Origin: Pseudonocardiales bacterium
GTDB taxonomy: Bacteria > Actinomycetota > Actinomycetes > Mycobacteriales > Jatrophihabitantaceae
Length of the DNA stretch: 9,106 nt
Direction of reading: 5' to 3'
Assembly: GCA_025465405.1 (NCBI GenBank)
Contig: JAODNL010000586.1
Location: 1-9,106 of the forward strand
In this document: piece by piece, positions 1 to 6,610 of the stretch
Position numbering within the stretch: the stretch's first letter is position 1
How the letters are laid out: every line of letters starts with the position of its first letter
Notes under the pieces: generated by a model
Seen by the model: the letters and a program-made list of their open reading frames with translations, nothing else
Database searches by the model: none
Told to the model about the DNA's origin: nothing
Translations under genes and position numbers: made by a program

Positions 1-844
1 CCAGCGAGCCGGCGGCGAGCGCCTGGTTGATGTCGCTCCAGGCGTAGTCGAAGTTGGCGCCCATGGAGTTGTCGGTCCTGCGCATGGTCTTGAGCATGTT
101 CAGCGCCGCGAGGGTCTGCGGGTTGTCCAGCGTGGCCTTCGCGCTCTTTCCGGTGCCGGTCTCCATCCGGGCCCCGAGCGAGTAGGCCAGCGTGGTCAGG
201 ATCCAGCCGGCGGTGTTGTCGCTCTTGCCCATCTCGGCGAAGCCGGCCTTACCGGTCTTCTGCGCGATCTGCTTGGAGTCGGCCTGGACCTCGGCCCAGG
301 TGGTCGGCGGGCTGTTCGGGTCGAGGCCGGCCTGCTGGAAGAGTTTGCGGTTGTAATGCAGCGCCTGCGCATACGCGGCGGTCGGCACCGCGATGATCTT
401 TCCGGAGGCGTCGGTTCCCTCCGCGATGACCGCGGGGTTGTACTTGGAGAAGTACGGCAGCGCCTTGACCTCGCTGGTCAGATCGGCGAGCTGGCCATTG
501 GCGCCCAACGTGCGTCCGTCGGTGAACGGCACCGTGAACACCGTCGGCAGCGTCTGAGCGGCGAGCTTTGCGGCGAAGGTCGGGCCGGTCCACTGGTACT
601 GCACCGATTTGATCTTGATGGTCGGATTGGCGGTCTCGAACTGGGAGACCTGGTTGTTGAACTGCTTGGTCGCGTCAGCCGTGCTACCCGGAATGAGCGA
701 GGCGACCGTGATCGACACAGGCTTGTTGGCGGTGCTGGAATTGCTGGCGTTGCTGGACTTGGAGCCGCTGCTGCTGCACGCGGCGGTCAGCAAGCCGGCC
801 ACCACCGCCGCGGCAACCACGGTATTCGTACGCTTCGACTTCAT
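1..844 (-). CDS. Sugar ABC transporter substrate-binding lipoprotein (N-terminal 281 residues; truncated by window edge)
   Basis: This is the extracellular solute-binding component of a carbohydrate ABC importer, expected to be anchored to the outer face of the membrane by a lipid. The reading frame is open from the ATG at 844 to position 1, giving 281 residues; the C-terminal part lies outside. Residues 1-23 form a lipoprotein signal: basic start (MKSKR), hydrophobic Ala/Val stretch, then LLTAAC with Cys23 as the likely lipidated residue, followed by a Ser/Asn-rich linker. The mature part has features of family-1 binding proteins: a PTVFTVPFTDG stretch near 105-115, VPTAAYAQALHYNRKLFQQAG around 160-180, and a TTWAEV segment. 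The start is supported by AAGGAG (850-855) five bases upstream. The preceding alpha-glucosidase stops at 847, overlapping this ribosome binding site, so the two are co-transcribed and probably translationally coupled. The substrate is inferred from the neighbours to be maltose or a related alpha-glucoside; the sequence alone does not prove it. Permease genes would be expected beyond position 1. Confidence 0.9.
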   Translation of the reverse strand, partial: MKSKRTNTVVAAAVVAGLLTAACSSSGSKSSNASNSSTANKPVSITVASLIPGSTADATKQFNNQVSQFETANPTIKIKSVQYQWTGPTFAAKLAAQTLPTVFTVPFTDGRTLGANGQLADLTSEVKALPYFSKYNPAVIAEGTDASGKIIAVPTAAYAQALHYNRKLFQQAGLDPNSPPTTWAEVQADSKQIAQKTGKAGFAEMGKSDNTAGWILTTLAYSLGARMETGTGKSAKATLDNPQTLAALNMLKTMRRTDNSMGANFDYAWSDINQALAAGSL

Positions 845-846
845 GA

Positions 847-2496
847 TCACTCCTTGGATTCGGGAAGGCGCAGCCACGCGGCCGCGTCCTGCGGTAGGCG
901 ACCGGAGGCCAGCTCTTGACTGGCGATGAGAACGTCCGCGCCGGTTGGCAGCGCGACCGGGTCGATGCCGAGATTCACGACGCAGGCGAATCGCGCGCCG
1001 CGGGTGAAGGACAGAACTGTGGGTTCGCTGGGCAACCACGCGAATCCATCGGATGCCCTCAGTTCCCTTCTCCGTAGCCCCAGCGCCGCCCGATAGAGCG
1101 AAAGCATGGAGTCTGGATCCGCCGACTGGGCTGCGACGGTCAGCCGGCCCCAGCCGTCGGGTTGCGGAAGCCACGGTGCACGCGCGCCCGCGGGGCTGAA
1201 TCCGTACGGCGGCCGGTCGCCGCTCCACGGCAGCGGGACCCGGCATCCGTCGCGGCCGGGGTCGAGCCCACCGGAGCGGAAGTGCATCGGGTCCTGGCGT
1301 TGCTCACTCGAGATGTCTTCGACTTCGGGCAGCCCGAGTTCCTCGCCTTGGTAGACGTACATCGACCCCGGGAGCGCCATCGCGAGCAGCGCGCCGGCGC
1401 GGGCCCGGCGGTTGCCGAGCCGGAGATCAGTCGGTGTCCCCTCGCGCTTGGCCTCGAAGGCGAAGGAGGTGTCACTGCGGCCGTATCGCGTCACCGTCCG
1501 GGTGACGTCGTGATTCGCGAGAACCCACGTTGCCGGGGCCGTCACCGGCGCGTGCGCGGCCAGCGTCGAGTCGATAGAGGTGCGCAGGGCGACCGGTTCC
1601 CAAGGGCAGGCAAGGAAGTCGAAGTTGAATGCGGTGTGCAGTTCGTCTTGGCGCAAGTAGCGAGCGAACCGCTCCGCGTCGGGAAGCCAGATCTCGCCCA
1701 CCAGCAGGCGTGGCTCGACGTAGGAGTCGGCGATCGCTCGCCAGCGCCGATAGATCTCGTGCAGCTCGTCGCGGTCGGTGAACGGGTGATCACCGGGCTT
1801 GGCGTCCGGCGTCTCGTCGGCCAGGTCCGGCGCCTTGACCAGCAGCGCCGCGGAATCGATCCGGATGCCGGCCACGCCGCGGTCGAACCAAAACCGCAGC
1901 ACCTCCTCGTGGTCGCGCACGACGTCCGGGTTGGTCCAGTTGAGGTCAGGCTGCTCGGGCGCGAACAGGTGCAGGTACCACTCCCCCGGTTCGCCATCGG
2001 CGTCCTTGACCCGCGTCCACGCCGGCCCACCGAAGATCGACTGCCAGCCGTTCGGCGGCGACTCACCGCGCGGACCCTGCCCGGCGCGGAACCAGAACCG
2101 GTCTCGGTGCGGTGAACCGGGGTCGGCGGCGACCGCCGCACGAAACCACGGGTGCTGGTCGGAGACGTGGTTGGGGACGATGTCGACGATCGAGCGGATG
2201 CCCATCACGAGCGCCTCGCGGATGAGCGCTTCGGCCAGCTCGAGGGTTCCGAACGACGGGTCGATCGCTCGGTAGTCCGCGACGTCGTATCCGCTGTCGG
2301 CCATCGGCGACGGGTACCAGGGGCTGAACCAGAGGGCATCCACGCCGAGTTCACGCAGGTAGGGCAGCCGGTCGATCACACCGGCCAGGTCGCCCGTCCC
2401 GTCGCCGTTCACGTCGGCGAAGCTGCGGACGTACACCTGGTAGACGACGGCGTCGCGCCACCACGGGGCGTCGCTGCTCGATCGGTCGGCCGTCAC
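847..2496 (-). CDS. aglA: GH13 family alpha-glucosidase
   Basis: This is a cytoplasmic glycoside hydrolase of family GH13, expected to cleave terminal alpha-glucosidic bonds of imported maltose or short alpha-glucosides to glucose. From the GTG at 2496 it has 549 residues, the usual length for oligo-1,6-glucosidase/alpha-glucosidase relatives. The N-terminus begins the barrel with WWRDAVVYQVYVRSF (about 12-26). The four conserved regions are present: DIVPNH (105-110), GIRID with the predicted nucleophile Asp214, LVGEIW with the acid/base Glu268, and LANHD with Asp330. QPDLN (182-186) is the signature of the oligo-1,6-glucosidase-type subfamily. Ser215 follows the nucleophile, where alpha-1,6 enzymes usually carry Val; this leans toward alpha-1,4 activity, by inference. 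No signal peptide is visible. The frame extends to a TTG at 2580, but GTG 2496 is preferred because GAGGGG lies just upstream (2501-2506), the barrel starts soon after it, and the predicted -10 box lies at 2561-2566. It is followed after 2 nt by the binding-protein gene. Exact substrate preference is unproven. Confidence 0.92.
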   Translation of the reverse strand: MTADRSSSDAPWWRDAVVYQVYVRSFADVNGDGTGDLAGVIDRLPYLRELGVDALWFSPWYPSPMADSGYDVADYRAIDPSFGTLELAEALIREALVMGIRSIVDIVPNHVSDQHPWFRAAVAADPGSPHRDRFWFRAGQGPRGESPPNGWQSIFGGPAWTRVKDADGEPGEWYLHLFAPEQPDLNWTNPDVVRDHEEVLRFWFDRGVAGIRIDSAALLVKAPDLADETPDAKPGDHPFTDRDELHEIYRRWRAIADSYVEPRLLVGEIWLPDAERFARYLRQDELHTAFNFDFLACPWEPVALRTSIDSTLAAHAPVTAPATWVLANHDVTRTVTRYGRSDTSFAFEAKREGTPTDLRLGNRRARAGALLAMALPGSMYVYQGEELGLPEVEDISSEQRQDPMHFRSGGLDPGRDGCRVPLPWSGDRPPYGFSPAGARAPWLPQPDGWGRLTVAAQSADPDSMLSLYRAALGLRRRELRASDGFAWLPSEPTVLSFTRGARFACVVNLGIDPVALPTGADVLIASQELASGRLPQDAAAWLRLPESKE

Positions 2497-2560
2497 TGTG
2501 CCCCTCACTGCCGCAGAAGACCGCAGAGGACCGCGGAAGATGCTGGAAGAAGTGACACGG

Positions 2561-2590
2561 ACAGTACGCAGGCGAAACAATTTAATGCAA
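2561..2590 (-). promoter_or_regulatory. Candidate promoter of the alpha-glucosidase operon
   Basis: On the minus strand a -35-like TTGCAT (2585-2590) and a -10-like TACTGT (2561-2566) are separated by 18 bases, in an AT-rich island within otherwise GC-rich DNA. Transcription would begin near 2554, about 58 bases before the GTG start. The -35 box lies inside the candidate repressor motif at 2586-2594. The call is by pattern only. Confidence 0.55.
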
Positions 2591-2610
2591 GACCTTGACG
2601 AAAATTTGCA
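2586..2610. promoter_or_regulatory. Candidate MalR operator in the alpha-glucosidase promoter
   Basis: The 9-mer TGCAAGACC (2586-2594; GGTCTTGCA on the transcribed strand) overlaps the predicted -35 box. An inverted TTGCA (2606-2610) lies 15 bases away, and CAAGACCTTG (2588-2597) is itself a short dyad. The same 9-mer occurs in front of malR. Streptomyces mal promoters are known to contain repeated CTTGCAG-type motifs bound by MalR, which fits this core. Binding here is an inference. Confidence 0.5.
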
Positions 2611-2626
2611 GAATATCTACTCAACT

Positions 2627-2650
2627 GCCGGCGAGCATGCCGACGCCGGC
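2627..2650 (-). terminator. Possible stem-loop after malR
   Basis: Arms GCCGGCG (2627-2633) and CGCCGGC (2644-2650) are perfectly complementary and enclose a 10-base loop, beginning 34 bases past the malR stop codon. There is no T-tract after the stem on the minus strand, so it could be a factor-assisted terminator, an RNA end-stabilising hairpin, or chance in GC-rich DNA. Confidence 0.3.
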
Positions 2651-2684
2651 GAACGGGCTGATTACGGCGGGAAGCCGCGCGACG

Positions 2685-3701
2685 TCAGGCGCTGGTACGC
2701 GCGCGGGCCGGACCCGTGGAGCCGCGGACGACCAGTTCGGGCTCGTAGAAGAGCTCCTCGGCGGCGATGGTGGCGCCTTCGATCTGACCGGTGAGCATGG
2801 CGACCGCGGCCTTGCCGATAGCCTCGATCGGCTGGCGGACCGTGGTCAGCGGGGGGTCCGTGCAGTTCATGAACGCCGAATCGTCGAAGCCCACGACCGA
2901 GACGTCCGACGGCACGGCCAGCCCGCTTCGGCGAACCGCTCGGATCGCGCCCAGCGCCAGTGGGTCGCTCGCGCAGACGATGCCCGTGGCACCGCCGGTG
3001 ATCAGCCGGTTCGCCGCCGCCTGGCCGCCCTCGAGCGAGAACATCGATCGCTCCACCAACTCGCCGGGCGCCGTGCGACCGGCGCGGGTGAAGGCGGCCT
3101 GGAACGCGATCAGCTTGCGGCGCGACGGAACGTGGTCGGGCGGGCCGAGAATGACGCCGATGCGCTCGTGCCCGAGGGAGTTCAGGTGGGCGAATGCCTG
3201 GTCCATCGCGACGCCATCGTCGGTGGACACACGCGGGAATTCGAGGTGATCGGCGGCCGCGTTGATCAGAACGACCGGCAGGCGAAGCTTCAGCAAGCGG
3301 GCGTAGTGCTCGTGCGGTGCGTCGGCTTCCGCATACTGCCCACCGGCGAAGAGCATGCCCGACACCTGGCGCTCGAGCAGCATGTCGACGTACTCGGCCT
3401 CGGACATGGTGCCGGTGCGCGTGCAGAGCACCGAGTTGAAGCCACGCTGCGCCAGCGCGCCGCTGACCACTTCGGCCAGCGCCGGGAAGATCGGGTTCTG
3501 CAACTCCGGTACGACGAGGCCCACCATCCGAGCCCTGCCCCGGCGCAGCTGCGTCGGTCGCTCGTAGCCGATGACGTCGAGGGCGGTCAGGACGGCGTCA
3601 CGGGTGGCATCGGCGACGCCCGACTTACCGTTGAGCACCCGGCTGACCGTCGCCTCGCTCACGCCAGCCTGTTTCGCAACCTCAGCAAGACTCCGCGACA
3701 C
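2685..3701 (-). CDS. malR: LacI-family transcriptional repressor, MalR type
   Basis: This is a DNA-binding repressor that most likely controls the adjacent alpha-glucosidase and transporter genes and its own promoter, released by a maltose-derived or related sugar. The 338-residue product starts with a LacI helix-turn-helix (about 4-25: SLAEVAKQAGVSEATVSRVLNG), continues through a linker with ERPTQLRRGRAR, and then has a periplasmic-binding-protein-like sensor domain opening with MVGLVVPELQNPIFPA and containing SLGHERIGVILG, ASDPLALGAIRA, and VGFDDSAFMNCTDPPLTTVRQP. The linker lacks the usual A-R-x-L hinge-helix pattern, but from memory ERPTQLRGERAR and most of these motifs are shared with Streptomyces MalR/Reg1, so this looks like a subfamily trait. 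GTG 3701 is chosen because it aligns with the MalR N-terminus and has a TACAGT -10 box six bases upstream, which implies a leaderless mRNA. An in-frame GTG at 3719 is less likely, and I see no Shine-Dalgarno for either. The assignment to the LacI family is secure; to MalR, strong but from recall. Confidence 0.92.
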   Translation of the reverse strand: MSRSLAEVAKQAGVSEATVSRVLNGKSGVADATRDAVLTALDVIGYERPTQLRRGRARMVGLVVPELQNPIFPALAEVVSGALAQRGFNSVLCTRTGTMSEAEYVDMLLERQVSGMLFAGGQYAEADAPHEHYARLLKLRLPVVLINAAADHLEFPRVSTDDGVAMDQAFAHLNSLGHERIGVILGPPDHVPSRRKLIAFQAAFTRAGRTAPGELVERSMFSLEGGQAAANRLITGGATGIVCASDPLALGAIRAVRRSGLAVPSDVSVVGFDDSAFMNCTDPPLTTVRQPIEAIGKAAVAMLTGQIEGATIAAEELFYEPELVVRGSTGPARARTSA

Positions 3702-3703
3702 GC

Positions 3704-3732
3704 TGCAACTGTATGACACATCGTGCAAGACC
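3704..3732. promoter_or_regulatory. Candidate autoregulatory MalR operator
   Basis: TGCAAGACC (3724-3732), identical to the motif in the alpha-glucosidase promoter, sits between the expected -35 and -10 regions of malR. A second TGCAA (3704-3708) lies exactly 20 bases away in the same direction, about two helical turns, overlapping the edge of the -10 box. This arrangement suits autorepression; binding is inferred. Confidence 0.45.
3708..3713 (-). promoter_or_regulatory. -10 box of malR, leaderless start
   Basis: TACAGT on the minus strand fits the actinobacterial TAnnnT -10 pattern and ends six bases before the GTG at 3701. That is the spacing expected when transcription begins at the start codon itself. 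No convincing -35 box is seen. Confidence 0.45.
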
Positions 3733-3777
3733 GCAGTCGTTCTAGCCGCGATCTTGATAGTTCCGTCATACCTATGC

Positions 3778-3825
3778 GATCTTGCTGCTCCTCGTGGGCC
3801 ATGACACCACCTCGGCATCAAGATC
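3778..3825. repeat. 48-bp imperfect palindromic repeat, copy A
   Basis: The element begins GATCTTG (3778-3784) and ends ATCAAGATC (3817-3825), so its ends can pair. Aligned without gaps to copy B at 4091-4138 it is identical at 41 of 48 positions, including TGCTCCTCG and GCCATGACACCAC blocks. It lies in the divergent gap between malR and the KTSC gene. A further lone arm, GATCTTGAT, occurs at 3750-3758. Confidence 0.85.
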
Positions 3826-3850
3826 CGGTCGCGATGTCAGGGCTTGACGA

Positions 3851-3862
3851 TATGACTGTCGG
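3851..3862 (+). promoter_or_regulatory. Possible leaderless promoter of the KTSC gene
   Basis: TATGAC (3851-3856) resembles a -10 box, with a C at the final position. It ends six bases before the GTG at 3863, the distance expected for a leaderless transcript. There is no ribosome binding site in front of this GTG, which is compatible with that reading. Confidence 0.35.
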
Positions 3863-4078
3863 GTGGACCTGGTTTCGCTCCCACGTTCTCGCGCGGTGGC
3901 CGCTGTCGGATACGACGCGGTGTCCGCCACGCTGCGCGTCCGCTTCCGCAACGGCCGCCTGTACGACTACCTCGGCGTGCCCACGCACGTGCACGACGAT
4001 CTACTGACCAATGCGCACCCCTGGACCACCTGGGGCATGCACATCAAGCGGACGTATCGCTTCGAGCGCCTCGAGTAG
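3863..4078 (+). CDS. KTSC domain-containing protein
   Basis: This is a 71-residue protein made almost entirely of a KTSC domain, a small module found alone or fused to lysyl-tRNA synthetase-like and other proteins. Its biochemical role is not established; nucleic-acid binding has been suggested for the family. Family hallmarks are visible: VAAVGYDAVSATLRVRF (about 12-28), the GRLYDYLGVPTHVHDDLL block (30-47), and a C-terminal HIKRTYRFERL segment corresponding to the usual I-x-x-x-Y-x-F end. The Lys-Thr-Ser-Cys signature that names the family is not obvious here; the equivalent stretch reads NAHPWTTWGMHIKRTY. The GTG start is the only one that keeps just the domain plus a short lead. An ATG at 3852 is out of frame. 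The gene stands alone between two copies of a 48-bp palindromic repeat, the second beginning 13 bases after its stop codon. Confidence 0.82.
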   Translation: MDLVSLPRSRAVAAVGYDAVSATLRVRFRNGRLYDYLGVPTHVHDDLLTNAHPWTTWGMHIKRTYRFERLE

Positions 4079-4090
4079 TGACCGCTCAGT

Positions 4091-4138
4091 GATCTTGATG
4101 CTCCTCGAGCGCCATGACACCACGTGGCAATCAAGATC
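4091..4138. repeat. 48-bp imperfect palindromic repeat, copy B
   Basis: This is the second copy of the element at 3778-3825, in the same orientation. Its outer arms GATCTTGAT (4091-4099) and ATCAAGATC (4130-4138) are a perfect 9-bp inverted repeat, and an inner GCCA/TGGC pair could extend the fold. Being 13 bases past the KTSC stop, its transcript could act as a 3' hairpin, but no T-tract follows. Confidence 0.88.
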
Positions 4139-4241
4139 GCGGCCGTCGCGGTCGGACGGAACCCGGCGCCGGTCACGCTCACCGGGGCCGGGCATCGTGC
4201 AAGTATGGGTGCTCCGCACTGGACAGGCGGGACGGTCGCAC

Positions 4242-6584
4242 ATGCACCCTTGGCAGTGGCTCCGGGAACGTGATCGCGGCTTCGCGGCATTGCGCCGCGC
4301 GGGGCGCACGGCGATCGTCATGCCGGCTCTGTTCGCCATCGGCGACAAGATGATCGGCAATCCGACGGTGGCGACCTTCGCCGCGTTCGGCTCGTTCGCC
4401 ATGCTGCTGCTCGTCGACTTCAGCGGCCCGATGCGCGATCGACTGCAGGCACAGGCCGCGCTCGCCATCGCCGGGGCAGTGCTCGTCTGCCTCGGCACGC
4501 TGGCTTCGCGAGCCGCGTGGCTCGCGGCCGTCGCGATGGCGCTCGTCGCGTTCGGCGTGCTCTTTGCCGGCGTCGTCAGTTCGGTATTGGCCGGCGCCAC
4601 CCCGTCCCTGTTGCTTGCGTTCATCCTGCCGGTGTCGTCGAAAGCACCGGTGTCGTCGATCCCCGATCGCCTCGCCGGGTGGGGCCTGGCCTCGGCCGCC
4701 GCGTTCATCGCCGTCGCCGTGCTGTGGCCGGCGCCTACACGAGATCCACTGCGCGCGCAGGCCGCCCTGGCCTGTCGTGCGCTGGCGGCCCGGTTGCGTG
4801 CCGACGTCGCGTACCTTCTCGGCGGCGAGGGAGCTCCGTCGGCGGACGAGCGCACCGATGCGATGGTGGCGGCGAATGCGGCCGTCTCGGCGCTGCACAC
4901 GATCTTTCTGGCCACTCCGTACCGCCCGACCGGGCTGAGCACCGTGGCCCGGACCGTCGTCCGGCTGGTGGACGAGCTGAACTGGCTGAACACGGTGGTG
5001 ATCAAATCCGGGGCGCATCCGAAGGGAATGCCCGTCAACCGTCCGGCCTGCGCGGTGAAGCTCGCGGCGGCGTTGGTCGTCGAGCGCGGCGCGGACCTGC
5101 TCGACCAGAACGGCGGCCGTCCCGATGCGCTCGAGCAGGCACTGGCCGAACTGCGAGCGACACTCACCACCATGGAGGAGAGCGCCACCACCAAGCTGTC
5201 GATCCAGCGACCGCCCGACCGCGCCGGCGCTGTCGCCACCGACGATCGGACCACGGAACTCGTCACCTCGCTCGATCCGAGCTTTCGCGCTCAGGAACTG
5301 AGCTTCGCCGTCTCGCAGATCGCGAACAACATCGCACTGACCGCGGCGGCGGAACGGCGCAACTGGCTGGACCGGTTCCTCGGTCGCCAGCCTGAGGGTC
5401 TGGCCAGCACTCTGGCCGCGGCCCAGGAACGCGCCGCCGCACACATCGAGCGGCACTCGGTCTGGCTGCACAACAGCGTGCGGGGAGCCGTCGGGCTCGG
5501 CGCTGCGATCTTCGTCGCCAACCAGACGGGGGTGCAGCACTCGTTCTGGGTCGTGCTCGGAACGCTGTCCGTGCTGCGCTCCAATGCGTTGAACACCGGG
5601 CAGAACATCGTGCGTGGTCTGCTCGGCACCACGATCGGATTCATCATCGGCGCGGCCCTGCTCGTACCGATCGGCAAGAACACGACTCTGCTGTGGTTCC
5701 TTCTGCCACTCGCCATTCTGATCGCCGGCGTCGCTCCCGCCGCGATCTCCTTCGCCGCCGGCCAAGCAGCGTTCACCCTCACACTCGTGATCTTGTTCAA
5801 CATCATCGCGCCGGCCGGATGGCGCGTCGGCCTGCTTAGGGTCGAGGACGTCGCCATCGGCTGTGCCGTGAGCCTTGTGGTCGGACTGCTGTTCTGGCCG
5901 CGCGGCGCGGCGGCCGCACTCGGCACCGCCCTGGCCGAAGGGTATGTCGACAGCGCGCGATTCCTTGCTGTCGCGGTCGAATTCGGCATGCTGCGCTGCG
6001 ACTTTCGCCCGCCCGGCGCGGCGATCCCACTCCCGCCGGCGGACGAGGGAATCCGCGCAGCGGCGGCATCACGACGGCTCGACGACGCGTTTCGTAGCTA
6101 TCTGGCCGAACGCGGCGCCAAGCCGGTACCCCTCGCCGAGATGATCGGGCTGGTGACCGGCGTAGTCGCGCTACGGCTCGCCGCGGACGCCGTGCTGGAC
6201 CTGTGGCAGCGCGACGACGGGCAGGCGGGGGGTGATCGATCCGTCGCCCGGCGCGAGCTGCTCGCGACCAGTGATCTCGTGCAGGGTTGGTACGGCAATC
6301 TGGCAGCAAGCCTGACCGGCCGCGGCGACGTACCCGCGCCGCTCGATCATGACGGGCTGGCCGATCGTCGACTCGTCGACGCGGTACGGCACGACCTGCG
6401 GGGCGAGGACGGTCGCGCCACGGCAACCGCGGTTCGGGTGATCTGGACCGGTGATCATCTCGACGCCGTACGCCGGCTGCAAACCGCATTGGTCGAGCCC
6501 GCTCGGATCGCGGCGGCGCAGAATGCGCTCACCGCCGCTGACACCACCCGGAGCTGGCCGATCAGGTGGGCCAGACTTGCGTGA
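4242..6584 (+). CDS. FUSC-family integral membrane protein (putative aromatic-acid exporter type)
   Basis: This is a 780-residue inner-membrane protein with the duplicated architecture of the fusaric-acid-resistance (FUSC)/YccS/AaeB-like superfamily. The first membrane bundle covers about residues 20-163 with roughly six hydrophobic segments, for example TVATFAAFGSFAMLLLVDF, LAIAGAVLVCLGTLAS and GWGLASAAAFIAVAVLWP. A polar, probably cytoplasmic, domain of about 240 residues follows. The second bundle (about 409-555) contains SVRGAVGLGAAIFVA, FWVVLGTLSVLRSNALNTG, and the typical closing block LRVEDVAIGCAVSLVVGLLFWPRG. The C-terminal 220 residues are again soluble. Family members are proposed to export aromatic carboxylic acids or other toxic organics; no periplasmic adaptor gene is nearby, as expected in a monoderm. 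ATG 4242 is chosen because the hydrophobic pattern begins right after it; the open frame extends to 4011, overlapping the KTSC gene and repeat B, which argues against that extension. GTG 4197 is possible. The ribosome binding site is weak (AGGCGG at 4225-4230). The substrate is unknown. Confidence 0.85.
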   Translation: MHPWQWLRERDRGFAALRRAGRTAIVMPALFAIGDKMIGNPTVATFAAFGSFAMLLLVDFSGPMRDRLQAQAALAIAGAVLVCLGTLASRAAWLAAVAMALVAFGVLFAGVVSSVLAGATPSLLLAFILPVSSKAPVSSIPDRLAGWGLASAAAFIAVAVLWPAPTRDPLRAQAALACRALAARLRADVAYLLGGEGAPSADERTDAMVAANAAVSALHTIFLATPYRPTGLSTVARTVVRLVDELNWLNTVVIKSGAHPKGMPVNRPACAVKLAAALVVERGADLLDQNGGRPDALEQALAELRATLTTMEESATTKLSIQRPPDRAGAVATDDRTTELVTSLDPSFRAQELSFAVSQIANNIALTAAAERRNWLDRFLGRQPEGLASTLAAAQERAAAHIERHSVWLHNSVRGAVGLGAAIFVANQTGVQHSFWVVLGTLSVLRSNALNTGQNIVRGLLGTTIGFIIGAALLVPIGKNTTLLWFLLPLAILIAGVAPAAISFAAGQAAFTLTLVILFNIIAPAGWRVGLLRVEDVAIGCAVSLVVGLLFWPRGAAAALGTALAEGYVDSARFLAVAVEFGMLRCDFRPPGAAIPLPPADEGIRAAAASRRLDDAFRSYLAERGAKPVPLAEMIGLVTGVVALRLAADAVLDLWQRDDGQAGGDRSVARRELLATSDLVQGWYGNLAASLTGRGDVPAPLDHDGLADRRLVDAVRHDLRGEDGRATATAVRVIWTGDHLDAVRRLQTALVEPARIAAAQNALTAADTTRSWPIRWARLA

Positions 6585-6610
6585 TCTCTAGTCCGACGTA
6601 GCCCTGACAC

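Noticed and set aside
1162..2115. 317-codon plus-strand frame opposite the alpha-glucosidase
   Set aside because: The opposite strand carries all GH13 catalytic motifs; this frame has only biased Arg/Val-rich composition and no recognisable domain.
2497..2580. N-terminal extension of the alpha-glucosidase to a TTG at 2580
   Set aside because: It would add 28 poorly conserved residues, place the start upstream of the predicted -10 box, and has no ribosome binding site, whereas GTG 2496 follows GAGGGG.
4011..4241. N-terminal extension of the FUSC protein to 4011
   Set aside because: The added 77 residues would overlap the KTSC gene and read through repeat copy B, and are polar with no family similarity.
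4001..5765. Long minus-strand frames (421 and 528 codons) opposite the FUSC gene
   Set aside because: Their products are low-complexity Ser/Arg/Ala or Arg/Gly/Asp-rich, as expected of GC-rich antisense shadows, while the plus strand encodes a clear membrane protein.
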